A stretch of DNA of 64,000 nt from NCBI RefSeq assembly GCF_003061515.1, contig NZ_CP028924.1, positions 1,922,001 through 1,986,000 on the forward strand, given 5' to 3'. The DNA comes from Colwellia sp. Arc7-D. Lineage in GTDB: Bacteria > Pseudomonadota > Gammaproteobacteria > Enterobacterales > Alteromonadaceae. Both the position numbers and the translations under genes were made by a program. This document shows, piece by piece, positions 32,172 to 42,113 of this stretch. The notes below the pieces were generated by a model, which searched no databases, was not told the DNA's origin, and saw nothing but the letters and a program-made list of their open reading frames with translations. How positions within the stretch are numbered: position 1 is the first letter of the stretch; each line of letters opens with the position of its first letter.

Positions 32172-33410
32172 ATGACAGATTTTAAACAACTAGCACTGGA
32201 TTACCACGCTCAACCAACACCGGGAAAAATAGCGGTGCAAATAACAACTGCTGCAGAAACCAGTGACGATTTATCATTGGCATACAGCCCAGGTGTAGCA
32301 GAGCCTTGTAGAGCAATAGCTGAAAATCCAGACGATGTTTACAAATACACAGGCAAAGGAAATACCGTTGCGGTTATATCAAATGGTAGTGCTGTTTTAG
32401 GTTTAGGTAATTTAGGCCCAATGGCGTCTAAGCCTGTTATGGAAGGTAAAGCGTTGCTATTTAAGCGCTTTGCTAATATTGATTCGTTTGATATTGAAGT
32501 GAATCATAAAACCCCTGAAGAGTTTATTAATACTGTTGCTAGTATTGCAGATACTTTTGGTGGTATTAACTTAGAAGATATAAAAGCACCAGACTGTTTT
32601 ATTATCGAAAAAGCGCTACAAGAGCGCTGTAAAATCCCTATTTTTCATGATGATCAACATGGTACCGCTATCGTTACTTGTGCTGCTATGATTAATGCAT
32701 TGGAAATTCAAGGTAAAGACATTGAGCACGCTGTTATTGTTTGTTTAGGTGCTGGTGCTGCGGCAATTGCCTGCATGGAACTTTTAATTCAATGTGGAGC
32801 AAAGCGCGAAAAAATTTATATGCTTGATACCAAGGGCGTTGTGCATACTCGTCGAAGTGATCTAAACGAATATAAAATGCTATTTGCCAACAATACAGAT
32901 AAACGCACACTTGATGATGCAATAGCCGAAGCGGATGTTTTTGTTGGTGTATCAGGGCCTAATTTATTGTCGAAGGAGCAGTTGTTAACAATGGCGGAAA
33001 ACCCTATTGTTTTTGCTTGTTCTAATCCTGATCCTGAAATTAAACCAGAAATTGCACATTCAGTTAGAGATGATTTAATTATGGCGACAGGGCGTTCTGA
33101 TTATCCTAATCAAGTGAATAACGTATTGTGCTTCCCGTTTATTTTTCGTGGTGCATTAGACGTACGAGCAAGAAAAATTAATAATGAAATGAAAATAGCG
33201 GCGGTACACGCTATTCGTACTTTAGCAAAAGCTGAAGTGCCAGAAAGCGTATTAAAAGCCAGTGGAGAAAAGTCATTAAGCTTCGGTAAAAACTATATTA
33301 TTCCTCGCCCTATGGACCCAAGGCTTTGCCATAATGTGGCAAAGGCGGTAGCGGAAGCTGCAGTAGCGTCAGGTGTCGCTCAAATACCTATGCCTAAGTC
33401 TTATCTCTAA
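32172..33410 (+). CDS. malic enzyme, short form (malate to pyruvate)
   Basis: 412 residues, lacking the phosphotransacetylase-like C-terminal domain of long MaeB proteins. Malic domain: YSPGVAEPC, GLGNLGPMASKPVMEGKALLFKRFA, LEDIKAPDCF, and IFHDDQHGTAIVTCAAMINAL. NAD-binding region: IVCLGAGAAAIACMELL. The ribosome site AAAGG precedes ATG 32172. It decarboxylates malate to pyruvate with NAD(P)+. Divergent from the glyoxylate aminotransferase, it may supply pyruvate when C4 acids form from glyoxylate. Confidence 0.9.
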   Translation: MTDFKQLALDYHAQPTPGKIAVQITTAAETSDDLSLAYSPGVAEPCRAIAENPDDVYKYTGKGNTVAVISNGSAVLGLGNLGPMASKPVMEGKALLFKRFANIDSFDIEVNHKTPEEFINTVASIADTFGGINLEDIKAPDCFIIEKALQERCKIPIFHDDQHGTAIVTCAAMINALEIQGKDIEHAVIVCLGAGAAAIACMELLIQCGAKREKIYMLDTKGVVHTRRSDLNEYKMLFANNTDKRTLDDAIAEADVFVGVSGPNLLSKEQLLTMAENPIVFACSNPDPEIKPEIAHSVRDDLIMATGRSDYPNQVNNVLCFPFIFRGALDVRARKINNEMKIAAVHAIRTLAKAEVPESVLKASGEKSLSFGKNYIIPRPMDPRLCHNVAKAVAEAAVASGVAQIPMPKSYL

Positions 33411-33733
33411 GCCATTTAGTTTTTGAGCCAGTCATTGGCATTTGTTTTTACTTTCCCTTCTACTTCTATTGCAAGTTTGAATGAAATAAAGCGTTATCAC
33501 CTAGCGATGCCTCTTGCGTTAGGTGATAATGGCTGCATTAAATTGTTAATATACATTCCTGTTCGATTTAATTGTTGTAGCTACCTTTAAGGTGCGAGTT
33601 AAGTTATTGTGCTACATGCGTTTAAATTGAGTTTAAAAGTTAAAATGGTAATGTAAATAGCTCTAAAACATGATTTTTTGATAAGTATGTTTATCACAAA
33701 AAACCTTCGAATTAAGTATAAGGTAACTAAATA
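33411..33733 (+). terminator. region with stem-loop after malic enzyme gene
   Basis: 323 bp. A strong stem-loop TTATCACCTAGCG (33494-33506) / CGTTAGGTGATAA (33517-33529) lies 80 bp past the stop; it lacks a T-run. The rest is AT-rich leader of the MscS gene. No other element was recognised. Confidence 0.5.
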
Positions 33734-35005
33734 ATGACTGAAACAAGAGCGCAAATAAGAGAGTTTTTATTAGGTTGGTTTGGGCAAAACCTCCCAGGTA
33801 ATGTCTTTTTTTGGTATGACATGTTAGTCATTGTATGGATAGCTACCTTTGCAATTGCGTTGCATTTTATTATTAGAGGCGCAGCTAAACACTTTTTAAA
33901 AGATACTTGTAAAAATAATGACACCTTAGAAGGTCAAAACCTAACGATAAAGTTAATTCAACGGCTTGCCAGACGACTTTCATTTGCGCTTCAAGGGGCT
34001 TTAGTTGTTATACAAGCGAAGCTCTGGATAGCCGAAGGAGTATGGTTTCTTCACGTTGTTGAGGTAGTAACCGATCAATGGATTATTCTCTTTGCATTAT
34101 TATCGTTATTTACCTTTTTAGATATTCTTCAATCGATTTCTGACAGACGGGAAACTCGGGGGCACTTTCCATTAAGAGGTTTGCTACAAACCGTTAAGCT
34201 TGTTGCTAGTATTTTAACTACTATTTTAGCTGTGTCGTTACTGATGGATAAATCACCACTTATTTTATTGAGTGGTTTGGGTGCTTTGTCAGCGGTATTG
34301 TTATTGGTTTTTAAAGACCCTATTTTAGGTTTAGTGGCGGGTATACAGCTTTCTGCAAATAACATGCTTGCTGTTGGCGATTGGCTTGAAATGCCAAAGT
34401 ATGGCGCAGACGGTGATGTAGTTGATATTGCTTTAACCACTGTAAAAGTGAGAAATTGGGATAAAACTATTACTACAATTCCAACTTATGCACTTATTTC
34501 TGACTCTTTTAAAAACTGGCGTGGTATGTCTGAAGCCGGTGGCAGAAGAATAAAACGTAGTATTCATGTTGAAATGAGTAGCGTTTGTTTTTTAAGCAAA
34601 GAACAATTAGGTGAGTTGAAAAAGGCGCAACTTTTAAGTGACTATATTGCCAGTACAATTACAGAAATTGAAAAAGAGAATATTGATAAAAAAGCCGATA
34701 TGACTGTGATTCAAAATGGTCGCCGCATGACTAATGTAGGTACGTTCAGAAAGTATTTGGTATCTTATTTAAAAAATCACCCTAAAATTCATCAAGGGAT
34801 GACGTTAATCGTTCGCCAGTTAGAGCCAACAAATTTTGGTTTACCTATTGAAATTTATGCCTTTACTAATACAACCAGTTGGAATGCTTACGAGGATATT
34901 CAATCAGATATTTTCGATCATATTATTGCAGTTTTACCGGCATTTTCACTTAGAGTTCATGAGTCGCCTACGGGTAACGATATTCGGCTGTTGGCAAAAC
35001 ATTAA
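33734..35005 (+). CDS. MscS-family mechanosensitive channel (YbdG/MscM-like)
   Basis: 423 residues. About five membrane helices, then the MscS pore and beta domain (LLVFKDPILGLVAGIQLSANNMLAVGDWLEMP, GDVVDIALTTVKVRNWDKTITTIPTY). The extra cytoplasmic segment and length match the YbdG group of mini-conductance channels instead of the 286-residue MscS. It releases solutes on hypo-osmotic shock. No operon partner is apparent. Confidence 0.88.
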   Translation: MTETRAQIREFLLGWFGQNLPGNVFFWYDMLVIVWIATFAIALHFIIRGAAKHFLKDTCKNNDTLEGQNLTIKLIQRLARRLSFALQGALVVIQAKLWIAEGVWFLHVVEVVTDQWIILFALLSLFTFLDILQSISDRRETRGHFPLRGLLQTVKLVASILTTILAVSLLMDKSPLILLSGLGALSAVLLLVFKDPILGLVAGIQLSANNMLAVGDWLEMPKYGADGDVVDIALTTVKVRNWDKTITTIPTYALISDSFKNWRGMSEAGGRRIKRSIHVEMSSVCFLSKEQLGELKKAQLLSDYIASTITEIEKENIDKKADMTVIQNGRRMTNVGTFRKYLVSYLKNHPKIHQGMTLIVRQLEPTNFGLPIEIYAFTNTTSWNAYEDIQSDIFDHIIAVLPAFSLRVHESPTGNDIRLLAKH

Positions 35006-35092
35006 ACAACTAAACATTAAGTAACTAAACATTAACTTCAATATTGGTACTTTTACGTTTTAATAGGAATTTAAACGTATCGCTTTAGGCTT

Positions 35093-35113
35093 AGCCCTAG
35101 CAATAGGGCTTTA
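35093..35113 (+). terminator. terminator after the MscS gene
   Basis: AGCCCT (35093-35098) pairs with AGGGCT (35105-35110), followed by TTTAAATT. Confidence 0.6.
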
Positions 35114-35142
35114 AATTAACAAAATACTAAGTAGATTTAACC

Positions 35143-35922
35143 ATGATTAATCCAGCATTAGAGGCTGCAATTTGGGGTGGCGTTTCAGGGCTTGCACTTA
35201 TACTTGGCGCCTTAGTGGGTTACTTTATTAATTTACCTCATAAAGTTATTTCCAGTATTATGGCATTTGGTGCGGGTGTTCTAATATCAGCACTATCATT
35301 TGAGCTAATGGCTAAGGCAACAGAACAAGGAGGGTTGTTATATGCCGTTAGTGGCTTTGCTTCTGGTGTTTTAGTTTACTCAATAGCGAATTACTTTGTA
35401 TCTCATGGTGGTGGGCTTCATCGAAAACGCTCACAAGGTATACCCAAACATGCAAAAATAACAACGGATAAAAGCAAGATTGCTACATCTGCCGGTATGG
35501 CTATTGCTTTAGGCGCACTACTTGATGGTATTCCAGAGTCAGCAGCAATTGGAGTCAGTATGCTTGAAGGAGGCAGTGTTGCTTTAGTCACAGTTTTTGC
35601 GGTATTTATGTCTAATATACCTGAGGGGCTATCAAGTTCGGCGGGTATGAAAAAAGCAGGAAAAAGCGCTACTTTTGTTTTTACACTTTGGATTGCTATT
35701 ACCTTAGTCCTAGCATTATCGGCTTATTTAGGCTTAACCCTTTTAGGGCAACTCGGTAATGAATATATTGGTTTTGCTACCGCATTAGCGGCAGGAGCTA
35801 TCTTAGTGATGATCATACAAACTATGATCCCAGAAGCTTTTGAAGATATGCATGATATAACTGGCCCGATTGCAGCGGTAGGTTTTTTAGTCGCTTATAG
35901 TGCCAGTGAAATATTTAGTTAA
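35143..35922 (+). CDS. ZIP-family metal transporter
   Basis: 259 residues, about eight membrane helices. The metal-binding helix signatures are visible: ALGALLDGIPESAAIGVSM (helix 4 with DxxPE) and VFMSNIPEGLSSSAGM (NxPEG of helix 5). A histidine/lysine-rich loop SHGGGLHRKRSQGIPKHAK precedes helix 4. ZIP proteins import Zn or other divalent metals. The helix-4 aspartate replaces the more usual histidine, so specificity is uncertain. Confidence 0.85.
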   Translation: MINPALEAAIWGGVSGLALILGALVGYFINLPHKVISSIMAFGAGVLISALSFELMAKATEQGGLLYAVSGFASGVLVYSIANYFVSHGGGLHRKRSQGIPKHAKITTDKSKIATSAGMAIALGALLDGIPESAAIGVSMLEGGSVALVTVFAVFMSNIPEGLSSSAGMKKAGKSATFVFTLWIAITLVLALSAYLGLTLLGQLGNEYIGFATALAAGAILVMIIQTMIPEAFEDMHDITGPIAAVGFLVAYSASEIFS

Positions 35923-35978
35923 TTAATAGCGTTAAAGTAACCATTAATAATTCAGAAGCAATAGCACGTCTGGAGATG

Positions 35979-36007
35979 TAGTGAGTATTATTTAATAATA
36001 CTCACTA
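35979..36007 (-). terminator. palindrome at the end of the GGDEF-EAL gene
   Basis: TAGTGAGTATTATT and AATAATACTCACTA form an almost perfect dyad overlapping the last codons of the minus-strand gene. Possibly its terminator. Confidence 0.5.
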
Positions 36008-38366
36008 GGCCATCAAACCGCTCTGGCTTATGTAAATAATACCCTTGTGCAAACTCAACGCCCATTTCTTCTAGATAAGCTAAGGCCTGCTTGTCTTCAA
36101 CAAACTCTGCAACGATAACTTTCCCTAAGGTTTTCCCTATATTGCTAATAGCGTTAACCATCGCTTTGTCGGTATCATCGTTGGCCATATTTCTGACAAA
36201 CGCGCCGTCAATTTTGAGATATTTCACAGGGAATTGCTTTAAATAAGCAAAAGAAGACAGTCCTGCACCAAAATCGTCTAATGCAAAACTGCTGCCCATA
36301 GCTTTGAGTTTTTCCATAAATTCGCACACAACAGTTAAGTTGCTAACTGCTGCCGTTTCGGTTATTTCAAAACAAAGGCAACTTGCAGGAATGTTATATT
36401 GCTTAATGGTGTTAATTGTATAATGAGTAAAATCTTCGTGATCAAAACTTTTACCAGAAATATTAATATGGCATACGTCTATATTATTCAATTTCAAAGG
36501 ATGACGTTGTAGATGTTCACAAACTTTGTGAATTACCCAGCGATCTATTAAATGTACGAGATTAAAGCGTTCAGCGGCAGGTAAGAATGCATTCGGAGGG
36601 ATAACTTCATTATTATCTCCTAGCATACGAACGAGTACTTCGATGTGCGTATTTTTATTGGCAGATAAAGGCACTATTTTTTGTGCATCTAGATATAACT
36701 TATCTGTATCAATAGCTCGGCGAATACGTTCAATCCATTCCATTTGAATGCGTCTTGCAGCAAGTTCTACATCATCTTGGTAGGTCATTATAACGCGGTT
36801 TCGACCTTGCTCTTTGGCCATGTGACAAGCTGAGTCTGCTGCTTGCAATATTGAGGCTTCATCACCGCTAGTGGCCATAATAGGGGTAATGCCAATACTA
36901 CAGCCAATATTAAAGGCACGCCCATCCCAACTAAAAGGTAGTTGGCTGAGACTATCACGAAGATTTTCTGCCATTTTAATTGCTTGTTCAGGATCACAAC
37001 AATCGAGGATTAAGCCAAATTCATCGCCACCTAAGCGAGCCAATAAGTCACTTTTTCTTAATTGACGACTGAACAGTTGTGTAACTTGCAATAATAGCTG
37101 GTCGCCTGCGAAATGACCCAGTGTGTCATTAATGACTTTAAATTGATCTAAATCGATAAAACATAGGCAATGGACAAAATTTTCACTTCGAGCTTTATGT
37201 AACGACTCGCTTAAGTAGCCATCAAAAGCTCTGCGGTTGATCAGGCCAGTTAAATTATCGTGACGTGCTTGATAACTTAATTCATTACTGAGTCGATGTT
37301 GTTCTGACACATCTTCAATAATACAAATGTAACGCACTTCAGACGGGTTGCCCCATTCGAATCGCGACATAGTGGTTTGCACCCATACAACGCTTTTATC
37401 AATAGTATGTAACCGTTGTTTAAAAGTTACTCGTTCACTTTCTCCTTTATCTAACAAAGAGCGCTCTTCATTAAATATATTACTATCATCTGGATGTATC
37501 AGCTGGTTATACCTTAGCTGCGACAGAACGGTGTAGTTGTATTTTAAAATACTACATAAGGCATTATTAGCTTCAATAATCCGCCCGTTTGCATCTAATT
37601 GAGCGATACCCACGGCAGCATTTTCGAAAGTACTTCTAAATTTATATTCAGAAACACGAATTGTGGCGGTTAATTTTTTAAGCAATAGTGTTGCTATACC
37701 ACCTAATAGTAGAAAAAATATAACGCTGGCAATCGATAATAAAGAAGTAATAACGCGACTGGCTAAACTCATTTTTACCTGAAATTGACTTTGTGGTTGT
37801 GCTAAGCGATTGGTTATTTCATCGAGCTCTATTTGTACAGCTTCGACTTCTGAAGGGGAGGTTTGCAATGCTATAGGTAGCTTTTCAATGGTATCGCCTA
37901 ATCTTATTACCCATGGATCAGAACTTCTCCACGCTGTAATAGCATCGTTAAAATAAGGTGCATTTTGAAATAAACGAAATAACCAAATCATTTTTGCAAT
38001 ATCGTCGGGGTGATTTCCACCTTGTAAAAAGCTGCGGTATGCTGATTGATAATCTAATTTATCACGCTCTAAAATAAGACGGCCACGCAGGTGCCCAAGT
38101 GGAATTTGATATTTTTCGCGTGTGAGTTGTAGTTCACGAGGATCACCAGAATTTACATACTTTTTAGCTTGTCTAACAGATTCACTGACCCCGTGAGACC
38201 AGTTACTTAAAGCGGCTAAATAAACAGAAGTACCAGACTGAATCTGAATGATTAACAGCGTAAAGCCAATGGCGATTGCGCCAAGTAATGCGAGCAACGA
38301 TACCGTAAGTTTTAGACGGTAGCGGTTAGATTTCTTTTTTATTTTTGTACCCAATACGCTTAGCAT
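35988..38366 (-). CDS. membrane PAS-GGDEF-EAL protein (c-di-GMP turnover)
   Basis: 792 residues. Two membrane helices (LTVSLLALLGAIAIGFTLLII near residue 25 and VITSLLSIASVIFFLLLGGIATLLL near 220) flank a periplasmic sensor. A PAS domain follows (FRSTFENAAVGIAQLDANG), then GGDEF with intact ARLGGDEFGLIL, then an EAL-like domain. The EAL triad reads EVL (HIEVLVRML) and the usual EGVET reads EFVED, so phosphodiesterase activity may be reduced while DDFGAGLSSF is kept. Probably mainly a diguanylate cyclase or a regulated dual protein. Confidence 0.9.
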   Translation of the reverse strand: MLSVLGTKIKKKSNRYRLKLTVSLLALLGAIAIGFTLLIIQIQSGTSVYLAALSNWSHGVSESVRQAKKYVNSGDPRELQLTREKYQIPLGHLRGRLILERDKLDYQSAYRSFLQGGNHPDDIAKMIWLFRLFQNAPYFNDAITAWRSSDPWVIRLGDTIEKLPIALQTSPSEVEAVQIELDEITNRLAQPQSQFQVKMSLASRVITSLLSIASVIFFLLLGGIATLLLKKLTATIRVSEYKFRSTFENAAVGIAQLDANGRIIEANNALCSILKYNYTVLSQLRYNQLIHPDDSNIFNEERSLLDKGESERVTFKQRLHTIDKSVVWVQTTMSRFEWGNPSEVRYICIIEDVSEQHRLSNELSYQARHDNLTGLINRRAFDGYLSESLHKARSENFVHCLCFIDLDQFKVINDTLGHFAGDQLLLQVTQLFSRQLRKSDLLARLGGDEFGLILDCCDPEQAIKMAENLRDSLSQLPFSWDGRAFNIGCSIGITPIMATSGDEASILQAADSACHMAKEQGRNRVIMTYQDDVELAARRIQMEWIERIRRAIDTDKLYLDAQKIVPLSANKNTHIEVLVRMLGDNNEVIPPNAFLPAAERFNLVHLIDRWVIHKVCEHLQRHPLKLNNIDVCHINISGKSFDHEDFTHYTINTIKQYNIPASCLCFEITETAAVSNLTVVCEFMEKLKAMGSSFALDDFGAGLSSFAYLKQFPVKYLKIDGAFVRNMANDDTDKAMVNAISNIGKTLGKVIVAEFVEDKQALAYLEEMGVEFAQGYYLHKPERFDGLVSIIK

Positions 38367-39056
38367 AGTTATCCTTTATTGAGCAATAATAATGCATGAG
38401 AATCATGTCAAGTTATAAACGGCTAATTCATTGTAAATTAAGATAAACACTATTAGCTTACCCGAGCGGTATTTTTAGTCAATAAATAACGTAAATACTG
38501 CTTAAGCTAAAAAACGTAAAACTGTAAACATGATTTATTTTTGTCTAGTTAAACTAATAACCTTGTTATTTTATAGTTTTATTCAGAGCTATAATTATAA
38601 ATTTTAAACTTATAGGTTCGCTCTTTCATTAACCTTTTTAGCTCATATTACATTGTTATAGTATGGTGCAAAAGTATGGTGAAAAACATACTATAATTTA
38701 ACCTAGAATGTATACTTGAATAAATACCTACACTTGAAATTTAACTGGTTGAGCACCATGTAATTTATAACCTAAGTTACACCAACTTTAATACTACTTT
38801 AATAAATTTAAGCTAAGATTATAAAATGCTTACATTATCATTTATACAGTTTGTTGCCCCAGTTAATGAACTTGTTATTTCATGGATGCTACCTATATGC
38901 ATCTTACCTGATTTCGGTGGCTAAGCGCTTTTTACTTAGTCACCCAGCCCAAGCACTAACTTACATCATTTCAACGTACTCATTGTACTAGCCATACTTA
39001 GCTTGAATTTATGTAATCAACTTTAACACTACTTATTCAAGATTGAGAACAGGTAT
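38367..39056 (+). other. 690-bp intergenic region with a short ORF and a stem-loop
   Basis: AT-rich. Near its end lies a 32-codon ORF (38826-38924, MLTLSFIQFVAPVNELVISW and on), whose stop is inside the hairpin GGTGGCTAAG (38916-38925) / CTTAGTCACC (38935-38944). This arrangement could be a leader peptide with attenuator, or chance. Nothing else was recognised in the first 450 bp. Confidence 0.35.
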
Positions 39057-39266
39057 ATGAAAAATATTTTTTGGGATTATCTCTTTGAATCATCAGAGTT
39101 AATAGAGAATGCTACGAATGATAAAAAAGCAGTTTATGAGTTGGTTTCTGCTCGATTAGAAACCATTGAGTTACTTTATGAACGTAGTTTTGAACCAGTA
39201 GATTCTTATGAAGAATTTGTGGCAGTTAAATTAATTAAAGCAATCTCACAGGTGATAAAAAAGTAA
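39057..39266 (+). CDS. small hypothetical protein
   Basis: 69 residues, strongly acidic in the first half and ending in a basic helix (VKLIKAISQVIKK). The helical pattern LFESSELIENATND and LVSARLETIELLYERSFEPVDSYEEF suggests a compact helical protein. No family recognised. It lies 190 bp before rnk on the same strand. Confidence 0.55.
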   Translation: MKNIFWDYLFESSELIENATNDKKAVYELVSARLETIELLYERSFEPVDSYEEFVAVKLIKAISQVIKK

Positions 39267-39455
39267 TGTTTTCGAGTGTGCATTGCAATAACAAACCATT
39301 AGTTACTGGCTTAAAGTTTATTGCGCTTAAATGCATCACTCAGTAGGTATGTTTAAAAGGAGTTTATTATTGAAAATTAGCGACTGTTTATATTTTTAAT
39401 TTATACATACAAATTATGTTTCTTGGCAAAATTTTTAATAAAAGAGGGGTATACA

Positions 39456-39833
39456 ATGATTAAACCAAAAATAATTATTAGCAATGAAGATTATGATGCC
39501 TTACAGGCTATGTTAGAAAAAGAAACTTTTATGCCGTCTCATGACTTACTGATAGCTGAATTGGATCGGGCAAAAATTGTAGCAAAAGTTAAATTGCCCA
39601 ATAATGTAGTAAGGATGAATTCAACCGTAAAATTTACCATGCTTTCGACACAGAAAACATTTTCCTTAAAACTCGTTTATCCTAAAGATACTAAGGAAAG
39701 TGGTACTTTATCTATTTTGACCCCTGTTGGCAGTGCCTTAATTGGCTTATCTATTGGTCAAGAGATCGAGTGGCCTATAGAGAACAACAAAACCACTGTT
39801 GTTCATATAGACTCCACTGATTGTACCGATTAG
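39456..39833 (+). CDS. rnk: nucleoside diphosphate kinase regulator Rnk
   Basis: 125 residues from ATG 39456, chosen because AGAGGGG lies just upstream; a TTG extension of 11 codons is less likely. N-terminal helix PKIIISNEDYDALQAML, then a GreA/GreB C-terminal domain (VVRMNSTVKFTML, FSLKLVYPKD, ISILTPVGSALIGLSIGQEIEWP pattern). Rnk binds RNA polymerase like Gre factors and was named for effects on nucleotide kinase. Followed by a terminator. Confidence 0.9.
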   Translation: MIKPKIIISNEDYDALQAMLEKETFMPSHDLLIAELDRAKIVAKVKLPNNVVRMNSTVKFTMLSTQKTFSLKLVYPKDTKESGTLSILTPVGSALIGLSIGQEIEWPIENNKTTVVHIDSTDCTD

Positions 39834-39849
39834 TTAATTCGCAAAGGAT

Positions 39850-39882
39850 AACGGGGTGAGTTTGCAGTAGGAGCTACCCCGT
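39850..39882 (+). terminator. terminator of rnk
   Basis: ACGGGGT (39850-39856) pairs with ACCCCGT (39876-39882), 7-bp GC-rich stem, then AATAAAAT. Confidence 0.6.
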
Positions 39883-39947
39883 AATAAAATGTTTAACATT
39901 AGTTTGATGAACTTAAGTTAATGTTATTCGCTTTAATAGACGCGACA

Positions 39948-41957
39948 CTAGTTTGATACCACTTTATTTGTTGGGTCAGCGTTAATCAATTCATTTGGCA
40001 TCGCATACCATTGATTTTCATAAGCTAAACTTCCCCATAAAGCATGCGCTAAAGCAACTTCTGATAATGCTTTGTTATGTTCTACAGGCATAAGTCGCTG
40101 CTCTTTTAAGTCATAATTAAAACTAAGTGGCTGTTTTTGTGGCTGTAAAATACTGACCCCACTTTTATTCATGTAGGCAAAGTTATCAGCGTACTGCATC
40201 ATAGCTCGCTCAGAAATATCAGTTTTATTAAGGTCATGCCCTAGCATTGGCGAGTAATTAGTAACCCCCATTAGCGATAATAATGTAGGTGCAAGATCAA
40301 TTTGACTAACAATTCTTGTATCTAAAAAAGGCTGCTTTGGTGAATTAAGAATAACGCCAGGAATATGAAAGTTCTTAATCGGCACAAGATCATTGCCCAA
40401 TGCTCTGGCATCGTGATCGGCAACCACTAAAAATATAGTGTCCTGCCAATAGGGCTGCTGCTTCGCTTTGGCGATAAATTTTCCTAACGCATAATCAGCG
40501 TATTGTATTGCCTTATGGCGCGATAATTCTTTTTCATTAAACTGGCTCAATTGTTCAGAAGTATAGTGAATGGGCGTAACGATACCGTCAGGAATTTCAA
40601 AAGGGTCATGATTACTTGATGAAAAAATAAAGCTAAAAAAAGGCTGGTTGCTGTTGTGAAGTTTGGTGAGTTCGATATCTGCCTGATTAAATAGGTCGTC
40701 ATCACAAACGCCCCATGAACCGACAAACTGTGGGTTTTGAATATCTTTAAAATCAACAATATCACTAAAACCATTACCTAAGAAAAAGCTTTTCATGTTG
40801 TCGAAGTGACTCTCACCACCGTAAATAAACTGGGTAGAATAATTTTGCTTGGCAAGTAAACTGGCAATAGTAAAGAAGCCGGTTTGTGATTTGTCTAACT
40901 TCACCACTGCTCTAGCTGGTGTTGGCGTAAATCCTGTAATTACAGCTTCAATACCTCTGACTGAACGGGTACCCGTGGCATATAAGTTCTTAAAAGCCCA
41001 GCCTTCACTATTAAGTTTGTCGATTTCTGGTGTTAATGATAATCCACCTAAAGATGAAACAAATTGTGCACCTAAACTTTCTTCTAAAATAATAACCAGG
41101 TTCTTAGGTTTACCTTGATAGGCAGGTAAACGTGAAGTTAACGAGGGGAGTGATTTGCTACTAAAATCTTGTGGAAGTAACCCTGTTTCTTGCTGTACAA
41201 GCTTAATTACTTTTTCGGTTGTCATATTACCGTATAGCTTTGAAGCATTTTTTTCATCACCCAGCTGTTTGAATGCGTGGGCAACGCTATAAATAGAATT
41301 TAATGTTAATGAATTAATTAGTGGATCTGTAGAAAAGTATACTAATGATGGGTTAATTGGGCGATGGCCAACGGTGCCACGAGCACAAAGAGCTAATACT
41401 AAAACTAAAAACACAAACGAAAAACTCGACGACATTAACGTAGCGTTAGATTGCGATGTTTTATTGCTTATAACATTACTTAAAAATGACCAAAGATATT
41501 TTCCAATAATAGATAACAGTAATAGAACTGTGATTAAAGTAAGTAAATGACCATTGATTAACATGTTGAATACCTCGTTTGGGTACGGTAAGTATTCGAT
41601 AAATAATCGATTAGGTCTAAAGCCGTATTCATTGATAAAAGCAGGTGTAGCGAGTTCAAAGAAGAGTACACAGATAAATATAAAGAAAAATATACCCTTT
41701 AATATCTTGAGCCATGTTTTATGATATTTAGTCATCATTAACCATGGGTGCAAAATGGCCGGTATAAGAAGTAAATAACCTAAAACACTTAAGTCAATTC
41801 GAAACCCGTGTAAAACTAGGGTTAGCATGCTAGTAAAGTTATCGAATCGGTCAATTTTCCATATAGCTAAGCCCATGCGAGAAATAAACAAAATCAGCAC
41901 AAGTATCATGGCAAATAAAATAAAAGGTCGAAGTAAATTGAGCGTTGTTTTAAACAT
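39948..41957 (-). CDS. LTA synthase-type phosphatidylglycerol/alkaline-phosphatase superfamily transferase
   Basis: 669 residues. Five N-terminal membrane helices (residues 1-200), then a periplasmic sulfatase-fold domain: NLVIILEESLGAQFVSSLGG, nucleophile Thr in YATGTRSVRGIEAVITGF, SSSNHDPFEIPD, and VVADHDARALGN with the metal ligands. Such enzymes transfer phosphoglycerol or a similar head group to envelope glycans. It lies next to dgkA and eptA on the same strand; diacylglycerol made by EptA or this enzyme is recycled by DgkA. Confidence 0.85.
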   Translation of the reverse strand: MFKTTLNLLRPFILFAMILVLILFISRMGLAIWKIDRFDNFTSMLTLVLHGFRIDLSVLGYLLLIPAILHPWLMMTKYHKTWLKILKGIFFFIFICVLFFELATPAFINEYGFRPNRLFIEYLPYPNEVFNMLINGHLLTLITVLLLLSIIGKYLWSFLSNVISNKTSQSNATLMSSSFSFVFLVLVLALCARGTVGHRPINPSLVYFSTDPLINSLTLNSIYSVAHAFKQLGDEKNASKLYGNMTTEKVIKLVQQETGLLPQDFSSKSLPSLTSRLPAYQGKPKNLVIILEESLGAQFVSSLGGLSLTPEIDKLNSEGWAFKNLYATGTRSVRGIEAVITGFTPTPARAVVKLDKSQTGFFTIASLLAKQNYSTQFIYGGESHFDNMKSFFLGNGFSDIVDFKDIQNPQFVGSWGVCDDDLFNQADIELTKLHNSNQPFFSFIFSSSNHDPFEIPDGIVTPIHYTSEQLSQFNEKELSRHKAIQYADYALGKFIAKAKQQPYWQDTIFLVVADHDARALGNDLVPIKNFHIPGVILNSPKQPFLDTRIVSQIDLAPTLLSLMGVTNYSPMLGHDLNKTDISERAMMQYADNFAYMNKSGVSILQPQKQPLSFNYDLKEQRLMPVEHNKALSEVALAHALWGSLAYENQWYAMPNELINADPTNKVVSN

Positions 41958-42113
41958 TTAAAGTAATACCGCTATTAGAACACGGTACTACTTTATTAAA
42001 CGAAACTTAAGAAAGGCTTAATTTAAACTGAAAATAGGCTAATTTTTATGATTTTATAAACCATTTTTGCTAGCAAATTAACTCGCCATTTAACTCGTCA
42101 TTAGACATAAGTT

